From NCBI GenBank assembly GCA_017631725.1, contig JAGBSS010000171.1:1-7097 (forward strand): DNA of 7,097 bases. Reading direction: 5' to 3'. Below, piece by piece: positions 1 to 6,131 of the stretch. The stretch comes from Clostridia bacterium (GTDB lineage Bacteria; Bacillota; Clostridia; Christensenellales; Borkfalkiaceae). The notes under the pieces are model-generated. The model was not told the origin of the DNA. It did no database searches and saw only the letters and a list, made by a program, of their open reading frames with translations. A program made the position numbers and the translations under genes. Position 1 is the stretch's first letter. Each line of letters opens with the position of its first letter.

Positions 1-11
1 AAATTCTTATC

Positions 12-41
12 AAAAAACACAGTGAATACTCACTGTGTTTT
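12..41 (-). terminator. Intrinsic terminator of the mscL-end operon
   Basis: Read on the minus strand, this is a perfect 12-bp stem (AAAACACAGTGA pairing with TCACTGTGTTTT) closed by the 4-base loop GTAT and running into six T residues. It begins 12 bases past the mscL stop codon. The A-rich 5' arm and T-run 3' side are the classic form of a Rho-independent terminator. Because the arms end in A and T runs it could also stop transcription arriving from the left on the plus strand, but the T-run is shorter there. Confidence 0.93.
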
Positions 42-53
42 AAGTTGCTTTAA

Positions 54-671
54 TTATTGTTTTTGTTGTTTTTCTAAAATTTCTTTAATTTGCTCTAATA
101 AATACTCGGTAGAGTGTTTTTTTGCTTCTTCTAAAGCAAGTTGTTCTGCTTTTGCTTTTTCTTCTGCCGCCGCCTTTGCTTCGGCTTCTTTTTTTTCCAT
201 AAAGGCTTTTACGGCACCTCTATCGTAAAGTTTTATACCTTGCTTTCTCATTTCTTTTCTGTCTTTTCTATTAGGAATAGAACTTATAATGCCTTGGCTT
301 ATTTTTTCATTCTTTTCCCTTATTGTGTTTACCAATTTTAAAATGGTAAAAAGAACAATGGCAATAAGCAAGAAATTGATAATTGCGTTTATTAGTGCAC
401 CCCAATCTATATAAATAGAATTTGCAACGTCTATTGCACTTGTTGGGTCACCGGGGATTACCCTTGCTACCTTAATATAGGTGTAAATTCCACTTAAACT
501 TGAAGAGCCGAAAATTGCAGCAAGCACACCGTTTATTAAAGGTTGTAATATGTTTTTTGTTATAGCCGTCACTATAGCAGTAAAAGCACTACCTATAATA
601 ACACCGATAGCCATATCTACAACGTTGCCACGAGAAATGAACTTTTTAAATTCGCCAATAAACTTTTTCAT
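54..671 (-). CDS. mscL: Large-conductance mechanosensitive channel MscL, long form
   Basis: MscL is a homopentameric inner-membrane channel that opens under membrane tension and releases solutes during hypo-osmotic shock. The N-terminus has the family signature: an amphipathic start (MKKFIGEFKKFISRG) followed by NVVDMAIGVIIGSAF, which begins TM1 (about residues 16-45). TM2 is about residues 88-116 (WGALINAIINFLLIAIVLF). The extreme C-terminus (YLLEQIKEILEKQ, about 190-202) matches the usual helical-bundle end. The protein is 205 aa, whereas most MscL are about 130-150 aa. The extra length is a charged segment between TM2 and the C-terminal bundle (about 122-187), rich in Lys, Glu and Ala and likely coiled coil. 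The ATG start is preceded by AAGGAAG, and the gene begins 17 bases after uppP ends. It is the last gene before the terminator. Identity is secure; the role of the extra linker is unknown. Confidence 0.95.
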   Translation of the reverse strand: MKKFIGEFKKFISRGNVVDMAIGVIIGSAFTAIVTAITKNILQPLINGVLAAIFGSSSLSGIYTYIKVARVIPGDPTSAIDVANSIYIDWGALINAIINFLLIAIVLFTILKLVNTIREKNEKISQGIISSIPNRKDRKEMRKQGIKLYDRGAVKAFMEKKEAEAKAAAEEKAKAEQLALEEAKKHSTEYLLEQIKEILEKQQKQ

Positions 672-688
672 TTGAAATCTTCCTTATA

Positions 689-1465
689 TTAAAATTTAAC
701 AAAATAACTAACCATGGTAAATAAAGCAACACCAACAAGATATAAACTAAACCACTTGTAATTTGCTTTTCTTATTACTTTAAGCATAAATTTAATTGCA
801 ATATAGCCCGTTATCATAGCGGTAAGCATACCAATTAAAAGTGGAACGGTTGCAATATTGCCTGCCCCATTTTTATAACATTTATAACCTTCTATTAAAG
901 CTGCAAAAAGTATTATTGGAATACTCATTAAAAATGTAAAACTAGCATTTTGGTCTTTCTTAACCCTTGCAAGCGTTCCGCCAGATAAAGTTGCACCACT
1001 ACGGCTTATTCCCGGAAGAACACCAATTGCTTGACCTAAACCCATAAACGTTGCAGATGTAAAGTTAATTTCTCTGTTTAAAACAACCTTTTTTGCCCTT
1101 TTTTCAGAGAACAACAGCATTCCTGCAGTAAATAAAAAGGTAATAGCTAAAAGCCAAATGTTATTTGCAAAAATTGCATCAATATCAAAAAATCCTAAAA
1201 CCACGCCTACAATACCAGCGGGAATAGTTGCTACAACCAAGCACCAAAATTTAGATTGAACCTTAATAATTTGAATTATGTCCTTAAATAGAACTATTAT
1301 AACCGGTATAAGCGTGCCAATATGTAGCATTACAGAATAAAATAGCACGTTATTCTCTATTCCGAAAACGTTTTGCAATAAAATTAAATGTCCACTTGAT
1401 GATATTGGCAAAAATTCTGCAAAGCCTTGAACAGCACCCAAAACTATTGCTTGTAAAACTGTCAT
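689..1465 (-). CDS. uppP: Undecaprenyl-diphosphate phosphatase UppP (BacA family)
   Basis: This integral membrane enzyme removes a phosphate from undecaprenyl diphosphate, regenerating the lipid carrier used for peptidoglycan and other wall polymers. In this family, higher activity can raise bacitracin resistance. The protein is 258 aa, close to the usual 260-280. Family motifs are visible: the (E/Q)xxxE motif as Q13-GFA-E17, then LPISSSGHL with His26, and PGISRSGAT at 151-159 with Arg155, corresponding to the catalytic Glu, His and Arg of characterised members. Several hydrophobic helices follow throughout, ending with a TM at about 239-255. The ATG is preceded by AGGAGA five bases upstream, overlapping the TAG stop of the LysR gene, so translation is probably coupled to it. 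mscL follows 17 bases downstream. Confidence 0.96.
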   Translation of the reverse strand: MTVLQAIVLGAVQGFAEFLPISSSGHLILLQNVFGIENNVLFYSVMLHIGTLIPVIIVLFKDIIQIIKVQSKFWCLVVATIPAGIVGVVLGFFDIDAIFANNIWLLAITFLFTAGMLLFSEKRAKKVVLNREINFTSATFMGLGQAIGVLPGISRSGATLSGGTLARVKKDQNASFTFLMSIPIILFAALIEGYKCYKNGAGNIATVPLLIGMLTAMITGYIAIKFMLKVIRKANYKWFSLYLVGVALFTMVSYFVKF

Positions 1466-1470
1466 TTTAT

Positions 1471-1476
1471 TCTCCT
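1471..1476 (-). promoter_or_regulatory. uppP ribosome binding site overlapping the lysR stop codon
   Basis: The minus strand reads TAGGAGAATAAAATG. The TAG is the stop codon of the LysR gene, and its last two bases form the start of AGGAGA, five bases before the uppP ATG. The overlap supports cotranscription and possible termination-reinitiation coupling between regulator and uppP. Confidence 0.8.
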
Positions 1477-2356
1477 AACCTAAAATTTTTATAAACTCTT
1501 TAACGGTAAATGGAATTTTATCCGTTTTAGATAACGCCAAGCCTATTGCCCTTGTTGGAAGCGATGGCTCGGTTTTAATTTCTTTTAAAACGCCCCTTTC
1601 AAGTTCGTGTTTAACAAACTCTCTCGGAATACACGCAATACCCATGCCGTTTTTAGCAAGTTCTACCATAAGTTCTAAACTTGCAAGTTCTATTTCGGGG
1701 TGTAAGTGTATGCCTTGCGAGTGGGCAAAAGATACTATAGCCTTTCTTGTAGCGGTAGATAACTCCAACATTAAAAGTGGAAAATCTTGCAATCTTTTTA
1801 AATCTACTTTCTCGTTAAATAGCTCACTAAACTTATCACTTGCAACAAACGTGTCGTTTAAACGCATTACCGTGTTGCATAAATTTATGTCCGTATCATC
1901 TATAGGAAGGTTTACAAAACCAATGTCCGCCTTATCCGTTTTAAGCATTTCTGCCGTTTCTCTACTCGTTCCATTTATTAAAACCAAGTTTACGTCTGGA
2001 TATTTTTCGTGATATTTTTTTATGTATGGCAATAAAAAGTGAGTGCTTACGGTGTCCGATGCACAAATTCTTAACACGCCCGTTGCCGTGTCTTTAAGTT
2101 CCGCATACTTATTTTCTGCTTCTTCAAAAAGCCTTAAAGCCTGCTCTACCGTTTTAAAAATTTGTTTTCCACCCGTTTCAGAAAGTTCCATACCTTTATG
2201 TGTTCTAACAAAAAGTTGACCACCAAGTTGCGTTTCTAATTGCTTTATGGCTTGTGAAACTGCCGGTTGCGAAATATATAATTCTTCTGCAGCTTTAGTT
2301 AAACTTCCACATCTTGCTACTGCATAAAAAACTTTATATAATTCTAAATTTACCAT
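1475..2356 (-). CDS. LysR-family transcriptional regulator
   Basis: A cytoplasmic DNA-binding regulator with the normal LysR layout and a length (293 aa from the chosen ATG) typical of the family. The N-terminal winged helix-turn-helix spans about residues 1-60, with the diagnostic run GSLTKAAEELYISQPAVSQAI followed by QLETQLGGQLFVRT. A linker helix (about 62-90) follows, then a periplasmic-binding-protein-like effector domain from about 95 (GVLRICASD) to the end. I chose the ATG at 2356 because MVNLELYKVF is the usual LysR start and GGGGA lies seven bases upstream. An upstream in-frame TTG at 2374 would add six residues but overlaps the mnmE end and lacks the canonical context. The gene lies two bases after mnmE and nine before uppP, on the same strand, which is atypical for LysR genes that usually face their targets. 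The effector and targets cannot be named; uppP and mscL are candidates only by position. Confidence 0.93.
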   Translation of the reverse strand: MVNLELYKVFYAVARCGSLTKAAEELYISQPAVSQAIKQLETQLGGQLFVRTHKGMELSETGGKQIFKTVEQALRLFEEAENKYAELKDTATGVLRICASDTVSTHFLLPYIKKYHEKYPDVNLVLINGTSRETAEMLKTDKADIGFVNLPIDDTDINLCNTVMRLNDTFVASDKFSELFNEKVDLKRLQDFPLLMLELSTATRKAIVSFAHSQGIHLHPEIELASLELMVELAKNGMGIACIPREFVKHELERGVLKEIKTEPSLPTRAIGLALSKTDKIPFTVKEFIKILG

Positions 2357-2358
2357 TT

Positions 2359-3690
2359 TTATTTCCCCACGCAAAATTTAGAAAAAATATTGTTTATTAT
2401 TTCTTCGGTTGCCGTTTTGCCCGTTATTTCCCCTAAAACGTCCCACGCTTCTTTTACTTCTATTGCAAGAAGGTCAGAAGTTTTAATTTCTGCATTAACT
2501 AAGGCAACGTTTATTTTTTCTACGGCAGTTTGCATTGCTAAATAGTGCCTTTCTTCACACAAATAATCGCTTGCTAAATCTACCTTGTCTATAACATTAT
2601 TATATATAACCTGTTTAAGGTCTTCTATTCTTTCACCCGTTAAGGCAGAAACGCTTATATCTGCCCTTTTGTCTAAAGTTGGGTTTTTGTCTATTTTATT
2701 TTGAACGAATATGTAATTTTTATCCTTTACAATCGACCAAATTTCGCTGTCTAAATTATTGAACTCTTCTCCATCGGTAATAAAAAGAATTAAATCACTT
2801 GAATTAAGCGCCTTTTTAGATAAATTTACACCAATAGATTCTATTTCATCTTTGCTTTCTCTAATTCCCGCCGTGTCAAACAAATTAAATCTAACGCCGT
2901 TAATATCTACCGCACCTTCTACAATATCTCTCGTAGTGCCGGCAACGTTAGATACTATTGCCTTTTCATCGTTTAAAAGTGCGTTTAAAATAGAACTTTT
3001 ACCTGTGTTTGGTTTGCCTATTAAAGCAACTTTTACCCCGTTTTTAACAACTCTGCCCGATTTAAACGTGGAAAGAAGTTGGTTTATTCTATCTCTAACA
3101 ATTTGCAATTTTTTAATTGTTTCAGTTATAGAAAGTGTAGAAATGTCTTCTTCTGGGAAATCCATATCTGCATCTAACTCGGAAATAGCATCAAGCAAAA
3201 TTGTTTGCATTTCTTCTACTGTCTTTGTTAGTTTTTCTCTGTATAAATAAAAGCCTGCCTTTACTGCCCCTTCACTTTCGCTGTTAATCATATCAATTAA
3301 CCCTTCGCAAGAAGAAAGAGATAATTTCCCGTTTATAAAAGCACGTTTTGTAAACTCACCTTTTGTTGCAAGCCTTGCGCCAAGTTTTAACGTTTGATTA
3401 AGCACACCCTTTGTAATAGCCGTTCCGCCGTGACAATGAAACTCCACAACGTCTTCCCCTGTAAAACTTTTTGGGGCTTTAAAATAAACGCACATACCAA
3501 AATCGGTAAAATTACCACAATCGATTTCGCCCGTATACATAAAATTGGGCACAAAATCACAAACGGCAGTTTTACCCGTTGGTTTGAACATTTTTTCTGC
3601 TATTTTAAGTGGGCTATCGCCACTTATTCTTATAACTGCAACACCTGCCGCACCAAGAGCGGTGGAAATTGCCGAAACGTTATCACTCAT
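2359..3690 (-). CDS. mnmE: tRNA uridine-5-carboxymethylaminomethyl modification GTPase MnmE
   Basis: MnmE, with MnmG, installs the (carboxymethyl)aminomethyl group on U34 of certain tRNAs, using GTP hydrolysis and a folate-borne one-carbon unit. The protein is 443 aa, slightly shorter than the usual 450-460. The N-terminal folate-binding domain (about 1-120) begins with the expected VSAISTALGAAGVAVIRISG and holds GEDVVEFHCHGG. Helical segments flank an inserted G domain with all motifs intact: G1 GKPNTGKS (225-232), G2 TTRD (252-255), G3 DTAG (272-275), G4 NKID (331-334) and G5 SAL (348-350). The last four residues are CVGK, matching the C-(I/L/V)-GK tail whose Cys is essential in studied homologues. 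The ATG lies seven bases after the membrane gene's stop and has only a weak ribosome binding site (AAGTAGA), so coupling to that gene is likely. The partner gene mnmG is not in the window. Confidence 0.97.
   Translation of the reverse strand: MSDNVSAISTALGAAGVAVIRISGDSPLKIAEKMFKPTGKTAVCDFVPNFMYTGEIDCGNFTDFGMCVYFKAPKSFTGEDVVEFHCHGGTAITKGVLNQTLKLGARLATKGEFTKRAFINGKLSLSSCEGLIDMINSESEGAVKAGFYLYREKLTKTVEEMQTILLDAISELDADMDFPEEDISTLSITETIKKLQIVRDRINQLLSTFKSGRVVKNGVKVALIGKPNTGKSSILNALLNDEKAIVSNVAGTTRDIVEGAVDINGVRFNLFDTAGIRESKDEIESIGVNLSKKALNSSDLILFITDGEEFNNLDSEIWSIVKDKNYIFVQNKIDKNPTLDKRADISVSALTGERIEDLKQVIYNNVIDKVDLASDYLCEERHYLAMQTAVEKINVALVNAEIKTSDLLAIEVKEAWDVLGEITGKTATEEIINNIFSKFCVGK
2364..2368 (-). 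promoter_or_regulatory. lysR ribosome binding site inside the last mnmE codons
   Basis: The sequence GGGGA, formed by the final Val-Gly-Lys codons of mnmE (GTG GGG AAA), sits seven bases before the ATG at 2356. It supports that ATG as the regulator's start over the TTG at 2374. The same bases therefore encode the conserved MnmE tail and recruit ribosomes for the next gene. Confidence 0.7.
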
Positions 3691-3697
3691 TTTCTAC

Positions 3698-4495
3698 TTA
3701 ATTTTTATCGTTAAATTCTTCAAATGGGTCGGAAGATGGCTTATCGTTAGAAGAGTTTGAAGCCTTTTCTTCAAATGGATCGCCAGGGTCTTTTGGAGCC
3801 GACTGATTTTCGTTATATGGGTTTGCATACGGATTGCCAAATGGTGTTCCATAAGGATTATAGCCACCTGCAGGGTTTACACGTTTTACTTCTATACGTG
3901 GTTTGTTTCTTAACGCAAACACGACAATTGGGAAGAACCCAAAAATGCTAAATATTACAACTGCAAAAGAATGCATTGGTTGATACAATTTTGCAAAGCC
4001 CGCATAAATGCTCACTTCAATTATAATAACGGCAATAGAACCAATAAGTGCAACGTAACTTATAATATCTAATGCGGTTACCATTTTATAAGAGTATACG
4101 TAAGGAATATTTATAATAACGTTAGGGTCGATAAAGAAACTTCTATCTAACATATACCTAACGAAATCTTTATCAACATACCCAGAACCAATTACGTAAT
4201 ATGCTTCTCCCCCGCTTAATAAATAGCCCACCATTGGGAAAAGCACTAAAAACGCTTGTAAAAAGGCGATAAATTCCGAAATAGAAAATAAAACCGTTGC
4301 AAAAAGTGGGAAATTTTTAACCCTTCTGCCCATAAATCCGTTAACTTTTGTGACTTTAGCCATTAAGTAAATCCAAACTAGTGGAATAAATGCCAAAAAC
4401 TTTTTATCAAGCCCTTGCCTTTTGGCAAGAGTATAAACGCCAAAAGACCTTAAAAGATATAATCCTATAATAATAACCGCAATAACGGCAAGCAC
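3698..4495 (-). CDS. Polytopic membrane protein with Pro/Asn/Tyr-rich acidic tail, function unknown
   Basis: I do not recognise a named family. The 265-aa product has hydrophobic segments at about residues 2-22, 33-47 (weaker), 62-94, 138-165 and 174-196, so four or five membrane spans. The first region contains GVYTLAKRQGLDKKFLAFIPLVWIYLMAKV, a pattern I associate with uncharacterised Firmicutes membrane proteins. After a basic stop-transfer region (NKPRIEVKR, about 197-205) the tail is low-complexity: NPYGTPFGNPYANPYNEN (about 213-230), then two copies of DPFEE (239-243 and 256-260). The tail is probably cytoplasmic and disordered. The start is uncertain. GTG at 4495 is the first usable start in the open frame, with GGTGG about 13 bases upstream. 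However, the frame stays open 20 codons further up to an ATG immediately followed by TAA, so the gene may be a slightly shortened version of a longer ancestor. It sits seven bases upstream of mnmE. Confidence 0.78.
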   Translation of the reverse strand: MLAVIAVIIIGLYLLRSFGVYTLAKRQGLDKKFLAFIPLVWIYLMAKVTKVNGFMGRRVKNFPLFATVLFSISEFIAFLQAFLVLFPMVGYLLSGGEAYYVIGSGYVDKDFVRYMLDRSFFIDPNVIINIPYVYSYKMVTALDIISYVALIGSIAVIIIEVSIYAGFAKLYQPMHSFAVVIFSIFGFFPIVVFALRNKPRIEVKRVNPAGGYNPYGTPFGNPYANPYNENQSAPKDPGDPFEEKASNSSNDKPSSDPFEEFNDKN

Positions 4496-4508
4496 TGCAA
4501 TAAGCGAG

Positions 4509-4516
4509 CCACCTTT
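4509..4516 (-). promoter_or_regulatory. Possible ribosome binding site for the GTG start of the membrane gene
   Basis: AAAGGTGG lies about 13 bases before the GTG at 4495. The AGGTG part matches the far end of the anti-Shine-Dalgarno complement, which makes the real spacing acceptable but long. It is the best candidate site for the annotated start, and weaker evidence than the other ribosome binding sites in this window. Confidence 0.4.
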
Positions 4517-4549
4517 TAGTACTATTTCACCATACGGAGTTGCTAAATG

Positions 4550-4566
4550 TTACATAAATCCCCTTT
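4550..4566 (-). other. Ribosome binding site plus ATG-TAA start-stop pair upstream of the membrane gene
   Basis: The minus strand reads AAAGGGGATTTATGTAA: a purine-rich ribosome binding site, four spacer bases, ATG and at once TAA. After the TAA the same frame is open all the way into the membrane gene (20 codons from this ATG to the GTG at 4495), while the other two frames hit stops within a few codons. This fits either a nonsense change in codon 2 of an originally longer gene or a minimal start-stop leader element. The sequence alone cannot decide between them. Confidence 0.55.
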
Positions 4567-4570
4567 AACT

Positions 4571-4596
4571 AAATTATACGGCAAGCCGAATAATTT
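4571..4596. repeat. Inverted repeat (hairpin) between proS and the membrane gene
   Basis: Arms AAATTATACGGC and GCCGAATAATTT (plus strand) pair over 12 bp with one mismatch around a two-base centre, and the GC-rich part is next to the loop. It begins 11 bases after the proS stop codon. There is no separate T-run after it on the minus strand, only the stem's own AATTT, so it is not a textbook terminator. It could be a weak terminator, an mRNA 3'-end stabiliser for proS, or a processing site. The left arm read on the minus strand also contains TATAAT (4573-4578), but I see no good -35 at 16-18 bases. Confidence 0.6.
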
Positions 4597-4607
4597 TATA
4601 CTTTAAA

Positions 4608-6038
4608 TTAATATGCCCTTGCAAAGAATACTTTGTGTTTTGCAGGTTTACCACAAATTGCACAAACACCGTCTGCCGTGGCGTTTTCATCAATTACCCT
4701 TGCCGTAGCTTGTGCGTATTCTTTAACCTTGTCTTCACACTCTCTACAACCACACCAATTAGCACGAACAAAGTTTTTGTTGTCTACGCCTTGTAAAATG
4801 CCTTCTAAAGAGTCTGCTTCGACTATTCTTGCATCTCTATTCTTTTTAGATTTTTCAAACATTGCCTTTTGAACGGTATCTAATAAAGCGGTAATGGTAT
4901 CTGCAAATCCGTCTAAAGAAAGTGGTACTTTTTCTAAATTATCTCTTCTTGCAACCATTGCAACGTTGTTTTCAATATCTCTTGGGCCAATTTCAACCCT
5001 AACAGGAACACCTTTCATTTCCCATTCGTTAAACTTCCAGCCTGGGCTCATATCTCTTTCATCTACAAACGCCCTTATGCCTTTAGCAACAAGTGCATCT
5101 TTAATTTCGTTTGCCTTTTCAATAACGCCACCTTTATGTGCGGCAACAGGAACGATAACCACTTGAATAGGAGCAATTCTTGGTGGTAAAACTAATCCCC
5201 TTGCATCGCCGTGAGCCATTATAACTGCACCTATTAAACGGGTAGATGTCCCCCAAGAAGTGGTGTAGCCATATTGTAATGCACCGTTTTTGCCAAGGAA
5301 TTTAATGTTAAATGCTTCTGCAAAGTTTTGACCAAAATAGTGAGAAGTTCCGGCTTGTAAGCTTTTTCCATCTAACATCATAGCTTCCATACCAAAAGTA
5401 GCCTTTGCGCCTGCAAACTTTTCTTTTTCCGTTTTTCTACCTGTTAAAACAGGGATAGCAAGCGTTTCTTCTGCAAACTCACGATATAAGTTAAGCATTT
5501 TAATGGTTTCTTCCATTGCTTCTTCTTCACTTGCGTGAACGGTATGACCTTCTTGCCATAAAAATTCGCTAGTTCTTAAAAATGGCCTTGTGGTTTTTTC
5601 CCAACGCATAACGTTGCACCATTGGTTTATTAAAACGGGCAAATCTCTATAAGATTGAATCCATTTAGAATACATTGTTCCAATAATAGTTTCACTAGTA
5701 GGCCTAATAGCAAGTGGTTCTTCTAATTTTGCACCACCTGCATGGGTAACTACCGCAACTTCTGGTGCAAAACCTTCTACGTGTTCTGCTTCTTTAGAAA
5801 AGTAACTCATAGGAATTAAAAGTGGGAAATATGCGTTTTTAACACCTACTTGTTTAAAACGGCTATCCATATCCTTTTGAATATTTTCCCAAATTGCATA
5901 GCCGTAAGGTCTAATAACCATAGTGCCTTTAACAGGGCCGTAGTCGACGAGTTCGGTTTTTAAAACCACGTCTGTATACCATTGTGCAAAATTTTGCTCT
6001 ATATCTGCTATTTGTGTAACGAATTGTTTATTGTCCAT
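4608..6038 (-). CDS. proS: Prolyl-tRNA synthetase, archaeal/eukaryote-type (ProS type 3)
   Basis: This cytoplasmic class II aminoacyl-tRNA synthetase attaches proline to tRNA-Pro using ATP. At 476 aa it matches the compact type found in archaea, eukaryotes and some bacteria, without the large editing insertion of the E. coli type (about 570 aa). The catalytic core shows PLAIRPTSET (108-117), NVMRWEKTTRPFLRTSEFLWQEGHT (motif 2 region, 142-166) and GLVLPPRIAP (motif 3 region, 281-290). An anticodon-binding domain follows (about 291-390). The C-terminal zinc-type domain has Cys429, Cys434, Cys459 and Cys462 in the expected spacing, plus an extra Cys431, and the chain ends in Tyr (FFARAY), as in the Thermus enzyme, whose terminal Tyr reaches the active site. 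ATG at 6038 is preceded by AAGGAG four bases upstream. The gene is divergent from tkt and is first in the minus-strand series. Confidence 0.97.
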   Translation of the reverse strand: MDNKQFVTQIADIEQNFAQWYTDVVLKTELVDYGPVKGTMVIRPYGYAIWENIQKDMDSRFKQVGVKNAYFPLLIPMSYFSKEAEHVEGFAPEVAVVTHAGGAKLEEPLAIRPTSETIIGTMYSKWIQSYRDLPVLINQWCNVMRWEKTTRPFLRTSEFLWQEGHTVHASEEEAMEETIKMLNLYREFAEETLAIPVLTGRKTEKEKFAGAKATFGMEAMMLDGKSLQAGTSHYFGQNFAEAFNIKFLGKNGALQYGYTTSWGTSTRLIGAVIMAHGDARGLVLPPRIAPIQVVIVPVAAHKGGVIEKANEIKDALVAKGIRAFVDERDMSPGWKFNEWEMKGVPVRVEIGPRDIENNVAMVARRDNLEKVPLSLDGFADTITALLDTVQKAMFEKSKKNRDARIVEADSLEGILQGVDNKNFVRANWCGCRECEDKVKEYAQATARVIDENATADGVCAICGKPAKHKVFFARAY

Positions 6039-6046
6039 AATGCTCC

Positions 6047-6063
6047 TTATAATTCCATTATAA
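6047..6063. repeat. Perfect 17-bp palindrome in the proS leader
   Basis: TTATAAT-TCC-ATTATAA: seven-base arms around a three-base centre. It lies in the predicted 5' untranslated region of proS and its proximal arm overlaps the first bases of the proS ribosome binding site (AAGGAG, 6043-6048). It could be an operator half of a pair with 6069-6085 or a weak A-U hairpin in the RNA. AT-richness makes a chance match plausible. Confidence 0.45.
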
Positions 6064-6068
6064 TTATA

Positions 6069-6085
6069 CGTGATATTATATCACG
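6069..6085. promoter_or_regulatory. Perfect 17-bp palindrome over the proS -10 box (candidate operator)
   Basis: CGTGATA-TTA-TATCACG: seven-base arms, each with three G/C bases, around a three-base centre. On the minus strand the centre is the TATAAT -10 hexamer of the predicted proS promoter. A dimeric regulator bound here would directly block polymerase. No regulator family can be assigned from the sequence. Confidence 0.5.
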
Positions 6086-6103
6086 GACTTAAAAAATATA
6101 CAA
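6075..6103 (-). promoter_or_regulatory. Sigma-70-type promoter of proS, extended -10
   Basis: On the minus strand: TTGTAT (-35, 6098-6103), a 17-base spacer, then TATAAT (-10, 6075-6080) preceded by TGA, giving the extended -10 form TGnTATAAT. Predicted transcription start is near 6068, giving a leader of about 30 bases before the proS ATG. That leaves no room for a T-box leader, which many Firmicutes synthetase genes carry. Confidence 0.78.
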
Positions 6104-6131
6104 GTTTTTTATAGTATTTGCCTAAAAAGAG

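Noticed and set aside
22..341. Short plus-strand frames rich in Phe, Cys and Ser opposite mscL
   Set aside because: The Phe/Ser/Cys-rich composition is the reverse reading of the Lys/Glu/Ala-rich MscL linker, and one frame starts inside the terminator.
1644..2012. 122-codon open frame on the plus strand opposite the LysR gene
   Set aside because: It lies wholly inside the LysR coding region, resembles no protein family I know, and is explained as a reverse-strand shadow.
2357..2374. TTG at 2374 as the LysR start
   Set aside because: It would add six residues before the normal LysR N-terminus and lacks a suitable ribosome binding site; the ATG at 2356 has GGGGA seven bases upstream.
2759..3250. 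163-codon open frame on the plus strand opposite mnmE
   Set aside because: It is antisense to the G-domain region of an intact mnmE, has no ribosome binding site I can see and no recognisable domain; its composition mirrors the codon bias of the real gene.
3394..3951. Overlapping short plus-strand frames opposite the mnmE start and the membrane gene tail
   Set aside because: They are antisense to well-supported genes, in mutually overlapping frames, without ribosome binding sites.
4633..5166. Two plus-strand frames opposite the 3' half of proS
   Set aside because: Antisense shadows within a complete, motif-rich proS gene.
6039..6074. T-box or other leader riboswitch for proS
   Set aside because: The predicted promoter leaves a leader of only about 30 bases, far too short for a T-box, and no specifier loop or terminator/antiterminator pair is present.
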